DNA of 64,000 bases from Ilumatobacter sp963746265 (GTDB lineage Bacteria > Actinomycetota > Acidimicrobiia > Acidimicrobiales > Ilumatobacteraceae). This document shows positions 16,969 through 26,269 of the stretch, piece by piece. Under the pieces are notes generated by a model. The model was not told where the DNA came from and searched no databases. It saw only the letters and a list, made by a program, of their open reading frames with translations. Where the stretch lies: the NCBI GenBank assembly GCA_963746265.1, contig CAVVAM010000012.1, forward strand, positions 248,001 through 312,000, written 5' to 3'. Each line of letters starts with the position of its first letter. The first letter of the stretch is position 1. A program made the position numbers and the translations under genes.

Positions 16969-17624
16969 CCGGTTACGCACCAAACCCGGACGTCGACGGC
17001 GACGGGCTCGGGAGCGCAACAGATCCGCTCGCGATCGAGCGGGAGCTCGAACCGATCACATGGGGTCGATTCGAGAGCATCGCGACCCCGCGGGGCAAGT
17101 TCGTCGGTCTCGCCCGTGTCGGGGCACTGTTGCTGGCCGCCGTCGCAACGTTCGCAGTCGTGAAGTGGGTCGGTCGAGTTCCCTCGATCGTGCGCGAGGA
17201 ACCATCGCTGTGGTGGCGCTGGGTCCAGGTCGGGCTCGTGGTCTCGGGCGTCGCGTCTGCGACGTTGGTGGTCGGGCTGCTGTGCCGCTTCGCTGTGACT
17301 CGCCGTCTCACGTCGCGTGAGGTGTGGATCACGTCCGACGTGATCGCTCGCGCTGGGTCCGGGGCAATGGCCGCGATCATTGCGGGGGGCACCGCAGCCT
17401 GGGCCTCTCGAGCCGAGAGGCTGTTCGATCAGGAATCGTCCGAGGTGTATCGCTGGACACAGCTCGTGATCGCCATCGGTGGGATCGCCGCAGCCTGCAT
17501 CGCAAGCGGGTACTTCGTGCGCATAGCGGCGACCGGCCGAACCTGGCGAATGTGGCGTGGCGTGCTGATCACGTTCGCAGTCCTGTCGGCGAGCTGGACC
17601 CTCCTGTTCTGGATCTTCACCTGA
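16965..17624 (+). CDS. four-helix membrane protein of unknown function
   Basis: 219 residues starting at a GTG that overlaps the LPLTG gene stop by four bases. A roughly 40-residue cytoplasmic start is followed by four predicted helices: VGALLLAAVATFAVVKWV, VQVGLVVSGVASATLVVGLL, a third in GAMAAIIAGGTAAWAS, then LVIAIGGIAAACIASGYFV and LITFAVLSASWTLLFWIF near the end. No catalytic motif is recognised. Coupling to a sorted wall protein suggests the two work together in the envelope. It is convergent with the STAND NTPase gene, 11 bp between stops. Confidence 0.75.
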   Translation: MTGYAPNPDVDGDGLGSATDPLAIERELEPITWGRFESIATPRGKFVGLARVGALLLAAVATFAVVKWVGRVPSIVREEPSLWWRWVQVGLVVSGVASATLVVGLLCRFAVTRRLTSREVWITSDVIARAGSGAMAAIIAGGTAAWASRAERLFDQESSEVYRWTQLVIAIGGIAAACIASGYFVRIAATGRTWRMWRGVLITFAVLSASWTLLFWIFT

Positions 17625-17635
17625 CGGCGCAGCAC

Positions 17636-20323
17636 CTACCCAACGGATCCGTTGGCGCGTCCCACCAACAGGATCGTACGATCGCCCTGGACCTCGTCGC
17701 TGTCGGAAATCAGATCAAGCTCGATCGAGAGAACAACATCTCGTTCACCGACGAACGTGATCGTGATGATGCAACTGCCTCCCGGCTCGATGGGTTCGGT
17801 AGGGCAACTCGAATCGTCCACCTCGAAGTCCACCGCGGTGAGCGTGCCGACGGCGAACTCGACGTCGCCGGCATTCCTCAGCGTGAAGTCGTGCGCCTCG
17901 CCGGTTTCGAACTCCCACACATCAGGGGCGACGTCTGCGACCGGTGCGGCATAGCCGGGCGAGCCGGCAGGCAGCACGGCTGCCAACCACGACGAGACGA
18001 TCAGCGCCGCCGAGGCCAGCAGCACGACGGGCGTGAGCGCGCCCGGCACCAGTTCCAGGCTCCGGTGCGTCACGGAGCGGCCGCTGACGTCGTGTTCGGC
18101 GCGTAGCCGGAATGCGTGATGCAGGAAGATACGGGCGCGCTTCAGCTCGTCCCGAAGGAGCGCACGGGTGCCGAGCTGATGCATGGCCCATGCCAGCGTG
18201 TTGCGATCGATCGGCTGCGCCGAACGCGCCGCGTCGGCGACCGTCGCGAGCACCTCCTGCCATGCACCGTGCCGCCCTCCGGCTGCCATGGCAGGCTCGG
18301 CCGCCCGGCCGAGCTCGATCACTGCACTCCAGCGTTCGTGGTCGGAGCCCCAACGCAGCATCTCGATCACGAAGTCCCGGTTCGCATAGATCTCGGCGGC
18401 CGACGCGAGCCGGACCCATGCGACCGTGTTGTCGAACAGACGCGAGAGGACCTCCTCCCGCTCGGCCGATGCTGGTCCGAGCGCCGGGTTGGCCCGGTAA
18501 CGGGGTGACTGGGAGACCAGAACCCGGTTGGCATGGGCTTCGTCCACCACCGCCATCGAACCGGCCGTTTCCGCCAAGATCTCTCGCGGGATGGCGCTGG
18601 ATGTCGCGGCGCCGATGGTACCGACCTCTGCTGCCGAGGGTGGGGTCAACCCGTACCGAAGGGCGGGCGGATCGAGCCGGCGCATCGAGGCGGCCCACCC
18701 GACCAGTGGGTGCCCGGAAGCGGAACGGCCATCGCCATCGGATGCTCCGTCGTCGAAGGCCTCGTCGAAAGCCTTCGATCCGAGCAGTCCGATCAGTGCT
18801 GGGTTCCCCTCCAACGTCGCGCCCAACGCGACGACATCGTTGCGAGCCTCGGGCGGGACTCCGCTCAGATAGCTGCTCTCGAAGACGGCAACCATGTCGT
18901 CGGGTTCGGAGAGACCGGCGAGGGTGATCGTTCCCGGTTGGAGCTGCGCTCGCGCGAGCGTCACACAGATGACGCTCTTGGGCATGATGTTTGAGAGCTG
19001 CTCGACGAGCCTGATCGATTCATCGGCGTTGGGGAGGACGATGAACGCCTTGATGTCCTTGAGTTGGCGCCGACGGGCGACGGGTTGGACAGCACTCGGC
19101 TCCGCATCGTAGAACTGTTCCCAGACGGCTTGGAGGAGATCGTCGAGCCGCCCCTCGATGTACTCGGTACGAACGTCGTTCGCGCGGCTGGTCAACGATG
19201 ACAGGTCGACATCTGGGTGAATGGCCGTGCCGTCTTCGAACTCGGCGCCGAGCTCGTCGGAGGAAGCGACGTGGCGAACGAGCGCCGTCCTGCCCATGCC
19301 AGCTGGTCCGACAACTGAGACGATCGGGAATCGACGGCTCCGAATGAGCGTGCCCAACTTCTTCGAATCCGTCGTTCGGTCGACGAACTCGGCGAGATTG
19401 GGTGCGAGCCGGCGTTGCTGCTTCGGGTCCAGCCGTTCGGCGGACGGCACGTGCTTCTCGACGGAGAGGTATCCATCGTCAGTCGGAGTTGCGGTGCGAC
19501 GAACACCGGCGATGTCGTCGTCGGCGTCGAGGTCGTCCTTGCGATGCGGGTCAAGCCGGTCTCTGATGAGATCGGTGAGGCTGTGGAGCACCAGCTTCCC
19601 GATCACCGCCGGCGACCGGAACTCCTTCGTTGTCAACCCGGTTGCGGGATCGGTGAGCACGTCCAGGTACTCGTGGTTCTCCTGCTCGATTGTCTGGTCG
19701 GGATCGTGCTTCCGGAAGACCAACGTGGCGAGACCCTGGCCACGAGACCACTCGATCTCGTCCTTCGTCCACGGCCCGATCTTCTTCCAGAGCAACACGA
19801 CCGTCACCCCGACGCCACGCCGCTCCATCTGTGTGCGCCATTCCTGCTGGGCACTGTGGCTGCGGGCACTCGCGTCGCGGTCGAACAGCCACGGCTCGAA
19901 GTGTCGATCCCGCTTGAGTGTCTCCTCGACCGCGTCGCGCTCCGGGCGTAGCTCCTGCATCGCCGAGCTCACGAAGACCCTCGTCCGATCGCCCCCCGAG
20001 ATGGCGTCCTCGGCGACGTCTCGGAGCTCTCGAGCTTCAGCATTGTCAGGATCGAGCGTCAGTGCAGCGAGGACACCGTCGAGCGCAGCGACCCAGTCGT
20101 CCTTCTGCGCGGCTGCGGTCGCCGTGGCGATCAGATGTTGAACGCCAGTTGTCGACGCAGCCTTGGCGGCGGCGAGTAGGTCGTGAGCATCCGGGTTGTC
20201 GGGGTCCAGTTGCAGCGCCTTTTCGACGTGTTGCAGGACGTTCGGCCAGTCCTCCTCGCCGAACGCCTTCTCGGCCGTATCGAGCTCCCGCTCTGCCATC
20301 CGCCGCATGCGATCGCTCGTCAC
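17636..20323 (-). CDS. TPR-DUF4062-STAND NTPase with C-terminal transmembrane helix and outside Ig-like domain
   Basis: 895 residues. Order: two TPR-like helical repeats (about 1-105, each ending LDPDN), a DUF4062 domain (113-205, starting RVFVSSAMQELRPERDAV), then a P-loop NTPase of STAND/NACHT type with Walker A VVGPAGMGRTALV (336-348) and a Walker B-like strand AFIVLPNAD. A helical region, a membrane segment at about 763-786 (PVVLLASAALIVSSWLAAVL) and a 109-residue outer domain follow; the last, with two cysteines (SSCPTEP, GGSCIITITF), resembles choice-of-anchor/HYDIN Ig-like folds. The Walker A lysine is Arg. GTG 20323 is chosen for the strong AAGGGAG ribosome site five bases upstream. 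It follows the giant repeat protein after 55 bp. Signalling or defence is likely but inferred. Confidence 0.85.
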   Translation of the reverse strand: MTSDRMRRMAERELDTAEKAFGEEDWPNVLQHVEKALQLDPDNPDAHDLLAAAKAASTTGVQHLIATATAAAQKDDWVAALDGVLAALTLDPDNAEARELRDVAEDAISGGDRTRVFVSSAMQELRPERDAVEETLKRDRHFEPWLFDRDASARSHSAQQEWRTQMERRGVGVTVVLLWKKIGPWTKDEIEWSRGQGLATLVFRKHDPDQTIEQENHEYLDVLTDPATGLTTKEFRSPAVIGKLVLHSLTDLIRDRLDPHRKDDLDADDDIAGVRRTATPTDDGYLSVEKHVPSAERLDPKQQRRLAPNLAEFVDRTTDSKKLGTLIRSRRFPIVSVVGPAGMGRTALVRHVASSDELGAEFEDGTAIHPDVDLSSLTSRANDVRTEYIEGRLDDLLQAVWEQFYDAEPSAVQPVARRRQLKDIKAFIVLPNADESIRLVEQLSNIMPKSVICVTLARAQLQPGTITLAGLSEPDDMVAVFESSYLSGVPPEARNDVVALGATLEGNPALIGLLGSKAFDEAFDDGASDGDGRSASGHPLVGWAASMRRLDPPALRYGLTPPSAAEVGTIGAATSSAIPREILAETAGSMAVVDEAHANRVLVSQSPRYRANPALGPASAEREEVLSRLFDNTVAWVRLASAAEIYANRDFVIEMLRWGSDHERWSAVIELGRAAEPAMAAGGRHGAWQEVLATVADAARSAQPIDRNTLAWAMHQLGTRALLRDELKRARIFLHHAFRLRAEHDVSGRSVTHRSLELVPGALTPVVLLASAALIVSSWLAAVLPAGSPGYAAPVADVAPDVWEFETGEAHDFTLRNAGDVEFAVGTLTAVDFEVDDSSCPTEPIEPGGSCIITITFVGERDVVLSIELDLISDSDEVQGDRTILLVGRANGSVG
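17640..17655. terminator. perfect 16-bp palindrome at a convergent gene junction
   Basis: ccaacggatccgttgg overlaps the 3' end of the STAND gene, 16 bp past the convergent membrane-protein stop. It could form a stem that ends transcription in both directions, but there is no T-run, so the role is uncertain. Confidence 0.35.
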
Positions 20324-20378
20324 GGCAACTCCCTTGGTGACCGTGCGACGTGTCGAATCGACGCGTGGACGCTCGACC

Positions 20379-23300
20379 TCACGAATCGTTCCTTCGAGTT
20401 GCCTTGCCGTCGATCGGCGAACCATACCCCTGCTCGTCCACGTCGTCGGCCGGGCCTGCCCGATCGCACGACGCAAGCGTGGTCGGCTCGAAGAGATTGC
20501 GCCGATCGACTCCCAGCTCGGACATCGACGCGTCGGCATCGAGGAGGTCGAGCGCGAGTTGCACGTTGAAGAGTCCGATGTCCGTCCTGTCGTCGGGGAG
20601 CTCCATACGAACCGTCCAGGTCCCGATCTCGGACGTCGCACCGTACGGTCGTAGTTCGACGCGCGCCATGACGACCGGGTTGCCGCGCTCGTCGACATCG
20701 ATCAGGTCGCCTTCCATCCCCGTCAAGGGTTGCTCGTGGCGGACGCGTGTGAGCTCGTCCGGGAGACCGATGAGGAGGAGCTCGAATCGAACAGGTTCTG
20801 ACCACTCGTTGATCAACGAGACCTCGTACTCCAGGTACGTCGAGGCGCCGCTACACACGTCCGCCTCGTTGTCGGCGAGCACCGCGACGACTTGGGGCCT
20901 CGTGAGCCGACTGGTGCTGACACACGTGACATCGTCGACGCCGACCGTGACCCGGTTGCCACTGAGGCGCTCGCCGTCGCACGTCCAGTCGAGGAACAGG
21001 GACTCGGACGGGCCGTCCTCGAACAGGACATACGTGCCGGGTTCCACGGCGGCTGACGTACGGCCGGCGCCGGCCGGGAGCGGGGCCGACCCTTCGGCCC
21101 GCAGGGTCCAGTCGCTCGGTTCGACTCCGTCTTCGGCGAAGCCTCCGCCGCGAATCACCTTCTCGAGCGTGAGGGTCGGGAACGGGATGAGCGTCAGCGT
21201 GCAGGTGACGTCGTCGTCGCTCACGGTGACGCGGTCGTCCTCGCTTCGTCCACCGACGCATTCCCAGTCACCACTCGTGAATCCCTCGGCGCCGCCTGCC
21301 GACAGTGCGTAGATACCCGGCCGGACGTCTCGCGAGTCACCGCTCGCAACCGACATGGAGGTCGGGCCGTCCGCCGACAGCACGAGACCGGTAGGTGCCT
21401 CTCCACCACCTTGGACCCTCGTGTCGAGGGTCAGCGACGATCGACTCGCAACGGCGAGGGTGCACGTGGCGCTCTCGCGGTCGCCGAGCCTCAGCTGCCC
21501 CTTGCCGAACACGCCTCCCGCACAGGTCACTTGAGCGGTCTCGTCGTCTGGGCCGTCTGCCCGGAGTGTGAACGTGTCGGGTCTGAGCGTCGAGGAGGTC
21601 GTCCGGCCCTGTCCGCGCTGGGTGAAGTCGTTGCCACCGGTGCCGCCGGCCGTGAGTGTCCAGCGATCAGGACCGGCGTCTGCCTCGGGAGCGTCGACGA
21701 CCAGGCTCAGCGTGACGCTCGATGGGCGGTCGGTGGGACCGCAGGGCGGTGCCGCCGGGTAGGCGACGACGTCGAACACGTCGCCATCGATCTCGACCGT
21801 CATCGTGCCGCCGTCGGCGAGTCGCTCGTCGGTCGGGTCCGGTACCCAATCACCCTCGTCGTTCTGTCTCCATCCGGGCCAGTCCCGCGGGTCGACCGAG
21901 GCGCCCGGGTACGGCTCGACGCCGGTCAGGGGCACAGCCGGGATCGGGTCCATGGCGGTGCCGTCCAGGTCCGTCAAGGTCAGTGTCGCGAGTTCTGCGT
22001 CACCTGGGATCTCGTAGCCGACGTGGGGGATCCCGTTCGGACACGCGACCCGGACGTCCACCAGAGTTGGTCCGCCACAGTCGTCGGGCACTCCCGGATA
22101 GGCAACCGAGTCGACCTCGACACCGTTCAGCTCGACCACGAACTCGCCACCGTCGGCCAGCAAACGATCGGACGGATCCTCGATCCAGTCGCCGGCCGCA
22201 TCTTGCTCCTGGCCGGGCCAGTCGAGCGGGTCTGCACTCGCGCCGGGATACAGCACCCACCCGTCGAGCCGGTCGATGGCAACCTCGGCCCGTCGGGCGA
22301 GATTGCCCTCGACGTCGAACAGTGAGACGTCGACGACGTCCGTGTCGGCGAGAACCGTCCCGATCATTACGAAGCTGACGTACGGAACCTCACCGCTGCA
22401 GATCGACGTCACCCGCTCGATCTCGATCGTCCCAGACTCGATGTACGTGTTGGTGATCGTGCAGTTGACGGAGTCATCGGTGCCATCCAGCGTGATCCGG
22501 TTGCCGGACAAGGTGCCGCCGTCGCACGACCACTCACCAGATTCGTAGTCGTCCGGCCCCTCTTCGGAGAGCACGTAGTCGCCCCGTGGGACGGTACGGC
22601 TCAGCGAGCCAGGCCCCTCGTAGGTCCGACCGTTCGGTGTGTCGAGCGGCCCACGAACGATCATTGTCCACTCGTCAGCACTTCGCTGACCGCCCACGAC
22701 CTCTTTCGCCAGCGTCAGTTCGACGGTACTTCCAGTGATTCCATCACAGGGCGGTTCAACACACCGAGGCCGACTCCGCTCGGACTCTTTGTTCACGAAG
22801 GTGCAGGTCACGTTGTCCGCTGCGCCGAGCGCGATCTCGAACTGTTCCTCCTGGACGGGTTTTGGCTTCGTGACGACGGGCCCGTTCGCGTTCCGGCACG
22901 CCAACGACTCGAACTCGTAGCCCGGTCGGCGTGATTCCGAGAGCGTGTATGTGCCCGGATGGTGCCAGTTGCCGATCTCGCCCCTGCCCTTCCTCGCAGT
23001 CGCTCCATCGACGAAGAGTGTCCAGTCGTTCGGCTGCGCATCGCCACCAAAGGCGTTGTCGACCTCCTTGACCACTGTCAGGCGTGCCGGATCATCGTCG
23101 TCGTTCTCGAATGTGCACGTCACGTTGGCACCCGGCACCAGCGTCACCGACGTCACCTGGCCCGCAACGTTGTCGCAGGTCAGCGATGTCAGCGTGTAGC
23201 CGCCTGGACCATCGGATTCCGAGAGCTCGTACTCGCCCGCGACGACGGCGCGGGTGACCTTCCCGAACCCCGAGATCGGGGTCGGCCCGACGGCATGCAG

Positions 23301-25841
23301 GCGCCACTGCTGCGGTGAGGCGGTTCCGAGGTCATCGTTTTGTACCTCTTTGACGAGCGTCAACGTCGGTCGGATGTCGTTGTTGGTGATGAAGCACCTT
23401 TCGGTGTCACCTGGTTCGAGCGTGATCCTCCCATCAGGCAGCTCTCCTCGCTCCTCGCAGTACCAGCGGCTCTCTCGGTAGCCACGCGTCTCCGGGGTCG
23501 TCCCCGATTCCGACAGCACGTAATCGCCCGGCTCGACATCGTCACTGACGAACCCGGCACCAGCCATGCGGGTCGGGCCGACAGCAGTCAACTCCCACTG
23601 GTCGTACCGAGCGTCGCCACCGTCATCATTGACCACGATCTTGGAGAGCGAGAGCGTGGCGTCGTCGGCGGCGTTCGTGAACGTACACGTGACATCGTCA
23701 CCCGGCTCGAGCGTCACCACAGGGTCATCGATCGACACCCCCGGCTTGCCCGAACACGTCAACGACTCCCACTCATACCCCGACGGACCCTCCGACTCCG
23801 ACAACACATACGACCCCGGCTCCACACTGCCGCTCACACCACTCGAACCCGACAACGACGTCGGACCAGACGCCGACAACCCCCACACACCCGGATCCAC
23901 GTCACCAACCGCAACGACCTTCTCCAACGTCAACACCGGATCCGGAGGCACCACGACGGACCGGTTGACGAACGTGCACGTCACCACATCACCCAACTCC
24001 AACGCCACCGACGTCACCTCCACCCCAGGAGCATCCGAACACGTCAACGACACCAACTCATACCCCGACGGACCCTCCGACTCCGACAACACATACGACC
24101 CGGCCGGCACCACACCCGACACGAAACCATCACCCGACAACGTCACCGGCCCCACCGCCGACAACCCCCACACACCCGGATCCACGTCACCAACCGCAAC
24201 GACCTTCTCCAACGTCAACACCGGATCCAGAGGCACCACGACGGACCGGTTGACGAACGTGCACGTCACCACATCACCCGGCTCGAGCGTCACCACAGGG
24301 TCATCGATCGACACCCCCGGCTTGCCCGAACACGTCAACGACTCCCACTCATACCCCGACGGACCCTCCGACTCCGACAACACATACGACCCGGCCGGCA
24401 CCACACCCGACACGAAACCATCACCCGACAACGTCACCGGCCCCACCGCCGACAACCCCCACACACCCGGATCCACGTCACCAACCGCAACGACCTTCTC
24501 CAACGTCAACACCGGATCCAGAGGCACCACGACGGACCGGTTGACGAACGTGCACGTCACCACATCACCCGGCTCGAGCGTCACCACAGGGTCATCGATC
24601 GACACCCCCGGCTTGCCCGAACACGTCAACGACTCCCACTCATACCCCGACGGACCCTCCGACTCCGACAACACATACGACCCCGGCTCCACACTGCCGC
24701 TCACACCACTCGAACCCGACAACGACGTCGGCCCAGACGCCGACAACCCCCACACACCCGGATCCGCGTCACCAACCGCAACGACCTTCTCCAACGTCAA
24801 CACCGGATCCGGAGGCACCACGACGGACCGGTTGACGAACGTGCACGTCACCACATCACCCAGCTCGAGCGTCACCACAGGGTCATCGATCGACACCCCC
24901 GGCTTGCCCGAACACGTCAACGACTCCCACTCATACCCCGACGGACCCTCCGACTCCGACAACACATACGACCCCGGCTCCACACTGCCGCTCACACCAC
25001 TCGAACCCGACAACGACGTCGGACCAGACGCCGACAACCCCCACACACCCGGATCCACGTCACCAACCGCAACGACCTTCTCCAACGTCAACACCGGATC
25101 CGGAGGCACCACGACGGACCGGTTGACGAACGTGCACGTCACCACATCACCCAACTCCAACGCCACCGACGTCACCTCCACCCCAGGAGCATCCGAACAC
25201 GTCAACGACACCAACTCATACCCCGACGGACCCTCCGACTCCGACAACACATACGACCCCGGCTCCACACTGCCGCTCACACCACTCGAACCCGACAACG
25301 ACGTCGGCCCAGACGCCGACAACGACCAATCCCCCGACTCCGCAAGGCCCCCCTCAACCCTCTTGTTGAGGGTGAGGGTTGTGGGTGGCTCGCAGCCAGC
25401 CGGCTTCGAGACAGTGGCCGTTTCCGAGGCCGCGACGTACCCGTCGGAGGGTTCACCGAGCGGACGGAGGCTCAGGGTGACCGTCTCGCTGGCGGAATCC
25501 TGTCCGGGCCCGAAGGTCTCGCGCTCCGACGAGAGCTCGACGTCGATCGCGAACCACCCTGCGGAGTACCTGGCGCCAGAGTCGTACACGCTGAACTCGT
25601 GGCCGCCGTAGTTGCTCTCCACCGCATCAGCGTCGATCGTCCAGATCACGGACCATGTTCCGTCGTCGTTGCACGTGGTCGCTCCACTCAATCCGAAGTC
25701 GTAGAACGCCTCGACCGAGCTCGGCGACAGGGTCACCACCAGACCGATCACCAGCGAGACAACCATGGAGAGCACGCCCGGCGTCCGCCATGTCGTCCGG
25801 TCGCGCCGAGGTCGATGTCGTCCTGACGCGTTCAGGCTCAA
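20379..25841 (-). CDS. giant secreted protein with about 13 prealbumin-like (Cna-B/SpaA-type) repeats
   Basis: 1820 residues from a TTG start supported by GGGAGAG five bases upstream. A long signal peptide (VLSMVVSLVIGLVVTLSPSS, residues 23-42) ends near VEA. After an N-terminal beta domain come about ten units of 85-100 residues with the pattern LTLxK...W.L.A.GP...G..YVLSES.GP.GY....L.C....G......VTCTFVN. Two different modules with W-P-G motifs follow (PGASADPLDWPGQ and PGASVDPRDWPGW), then three diverged repeats and a final about 170-residue domain. Such folds build extended surface stalks or adhesins. There is no sorting motif or C-terminal helix, so it is released or held non-covalently. 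The STAND NTPase gene follows after 55 bp. Confidence 0.88.
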   Translation of the reverse strand: MSLNASGRHRPRRDRTTWRTPGVLSMVVSLVIGLVVTLSPSSVEAFYDFGLSGATTCNDDGTWSVIWTIDADAVESNYGGHEFSVYDSGARYSAGWFAIDVELSSERETFGPGQDSASETVTLSLRPLGEPSDGYVAASETATVSKPAGCEPPTTLTLNKRVEGGLAESGDWSLSASGPTSLSGSSGVSGSVEPGSYVLSESEGPSGYELVSLTCSDAPGVEVTSVALELGDVVTCTFVNRSVVVPPDPVLTLEKVVAVGDVDPGVWGLSASGPTSLSGSSGVSGSVEPGSYVLSESEGPSGYEWESLTCSGKPGVSIDDPVVTLELGDVVTCTFVNRSVVVPPDPVLTLEKVVAVGDADPGVWGLSASGPTSLSGSSGVSGSVEPGSYVLSESEGPSGYEWESLTCSGKPGVSIDDPVVTLEPGDVVTCTFVNRSVVVPLDPVLTLEKVVAVGDVDPGVWGLSAVGPVTLSGDGFVSGVVPAGSYVLSESEGPSGYEWESLTCSGKPGVSIDDPVVTLEPGDVVTCTFVNRSVVVPLDPVLTLEKVVAVGDVDPGVWGLSAVGPVTLSGDGFVSGVVPAGSYVLSESEGPSGYELVSLTCSDAPGVEVTSVALELGDVVTCTFVNRSVVVPPDPVLTLEKVVAVGDVDPGVWGLSASGPTSLSGSSGVSGSVEPGSYVLSESEGPSGYEWESLTCSGKPGVSIDDPVVTLEPGDDVTCTFTNAADDATLSLSKIVVNDDGGDARYDQWELTAVGPTRMAGAGFVSDDVEPGDYVLSESGTTPETRGYRESRWYCEERGELPDGRITLEPGDTERCFITNNDIRPTLTLVKEVQNDDLGTASPQQWRLHAVGPTPISGFGKVTRAVVAGEYELSESDGPGGYTLTSLTCDNVAGQVTSVTLVPGANVTCTFENDDDDPARLTVVKEVDNAFGGDAQPNDWTLFVDGATARKGRGEIGNWHHPGTYTLSESRRPGYEFESLACRNANGPVVTKPKPVQEEQFEIALGAADNVTCTFVNKESERSRPRCVEPPCDGITGSTVELTLAKEVVGGQRSADEWTMIVRGPLDTPNGRTYEGPGSLSRTVPRGDYVLSEEGPDDYESGEWSCDGGTLSGNRITLDGTDDSVNCTITNTYIESGTIEIERVTSICSGEVPYVSFVMIGTVLADTDVVDVSLFDVEGNLARRAEVAIDRLDGWVLYPGASADPLDWPGQEQDAAGDWIEDPSDRLLADGGEFVVELNGVEVDSVAYPGVPDDCGGPTLVDVRVACPNGIPHVGYEIPGDAELATLTLTDLDGTAMDPIPAVPLTGVEPYPGASVDPRDWPGWRQNDEGDWVPDPTDERLADGGTMTVEIDGDVFDVVAYPAAPPCGPTDRPSSVTLSLVVDAPEADAGPDRWTLTAGGTGGNDFTQRGQGRTTSSTLRPDTFTLRADGPDDETAQVTCAGGVFGKGQLRLGDRESATCTLAVASRSSLTLDTRVQGGGEAPTGLVLSADGPTSMSVASGDSRDVRPGIYALSAGGAEGFTSGDWECVGGRSEDDRVTVSDDDVTCTLTLIPFPTLTLEKVIRGGGFAEDGVEPSDWTLRAEGSAPLPAGAGRTSAAVEPGTYVLFEDGPSESLFLDWTCDGERLSGNRVTVGVDDVTCVSTSRLTRPQVVAVLADNEADVCSGASTYLEYEVSLINEWSEPVRFELLLIGLPDELTRVRHEQPLTGMEGDLIDVDERGNPVVMARVELRPYGATSEIGTWTVRMELPDDRTDIGLFNVQLALDLLDADASMSELGVDRRNLFEPTTLASCDRAGPADDVDEQGYGSPIDGKATRRNDS
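23685..25335. repeat. six near-identical 285-291 bp tandem coding repeats
   Basis: The anchor caacgaccttctccaacgtc recurs near 23912, 24197, 24488, 24779 and 25070, giving periods of 285, 291, 291 and 291 bp; a sixth unit at the 25,330 end has the same body but a different first strand. Each unit is one prealbumin-like repeat of the giant secreted protein. Two versions of each half-unit occur in different combinations, pointing to recombination among copies. Confidence 0.9.
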
Positions 25842-26269
25842 GTGATCTCTCCCGCACGGCTGCCAGCGCTGTCGGACATCTGCGTGCGCGGTGCGACTCG
25901 ACGGTCGGCATCATCGACCCAGCGACATGATTCGCCGCTCCTCACCGACTGATTGTCGCTTCCCACGACCATGCTTCCGTCCCCCGTTCGCAGAGTACAA
26001 CAACCACCCGGCACCGATTGCGGTGGATCAGCCGACTGCGAACACGCCGTCAGATCCTGATCGAGTTGTTCGCCCGAACCGTAGGAACCTGCCCCGCCCC
26101 TGTCCACGTGTCATCGGACACACGGGAGATCGTTCGACGAATGCGACGCCCACCAACACACGGTGCCTCCTCCGTCGAGACGACGGCGACCCGAGCGCGC
26201 CCTGCGACGTCTCGAGCGACCATCGCAACGTCGACTCCGAGGCCCGACAGCCGATCGGGCCGAAGCCGG
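25842..26269. other. intergenic region upstream of the giant repeat protein
   Basis: 428 bp between the TTG start of the repeat protein and the convergently-facing end of the flavoprotein gene. Reading frames here have poor composition and no recognisable protein. It should contain the promoter for the repeat protein and STAND gene pair; no convincing -35/-10 pair was identified by eye. Confidence 0.6.

Noticed and set aside
23685..25335. Regular repeats that might suggest a CRISPR array
   Set aside because: Period is 285-291 bp, units are coding, and there are no short direct repeats with unique spacers or cas genes.
23340..25826. 828-residue plus-strand open frame rich in Arg/His repeats, and a 681-residue one beside it
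   Set aside because: Antisense shadows of the tandem repeats in the giant secreted protein; the minus frame has a ribosome site, signal peptide and recognisable domains.
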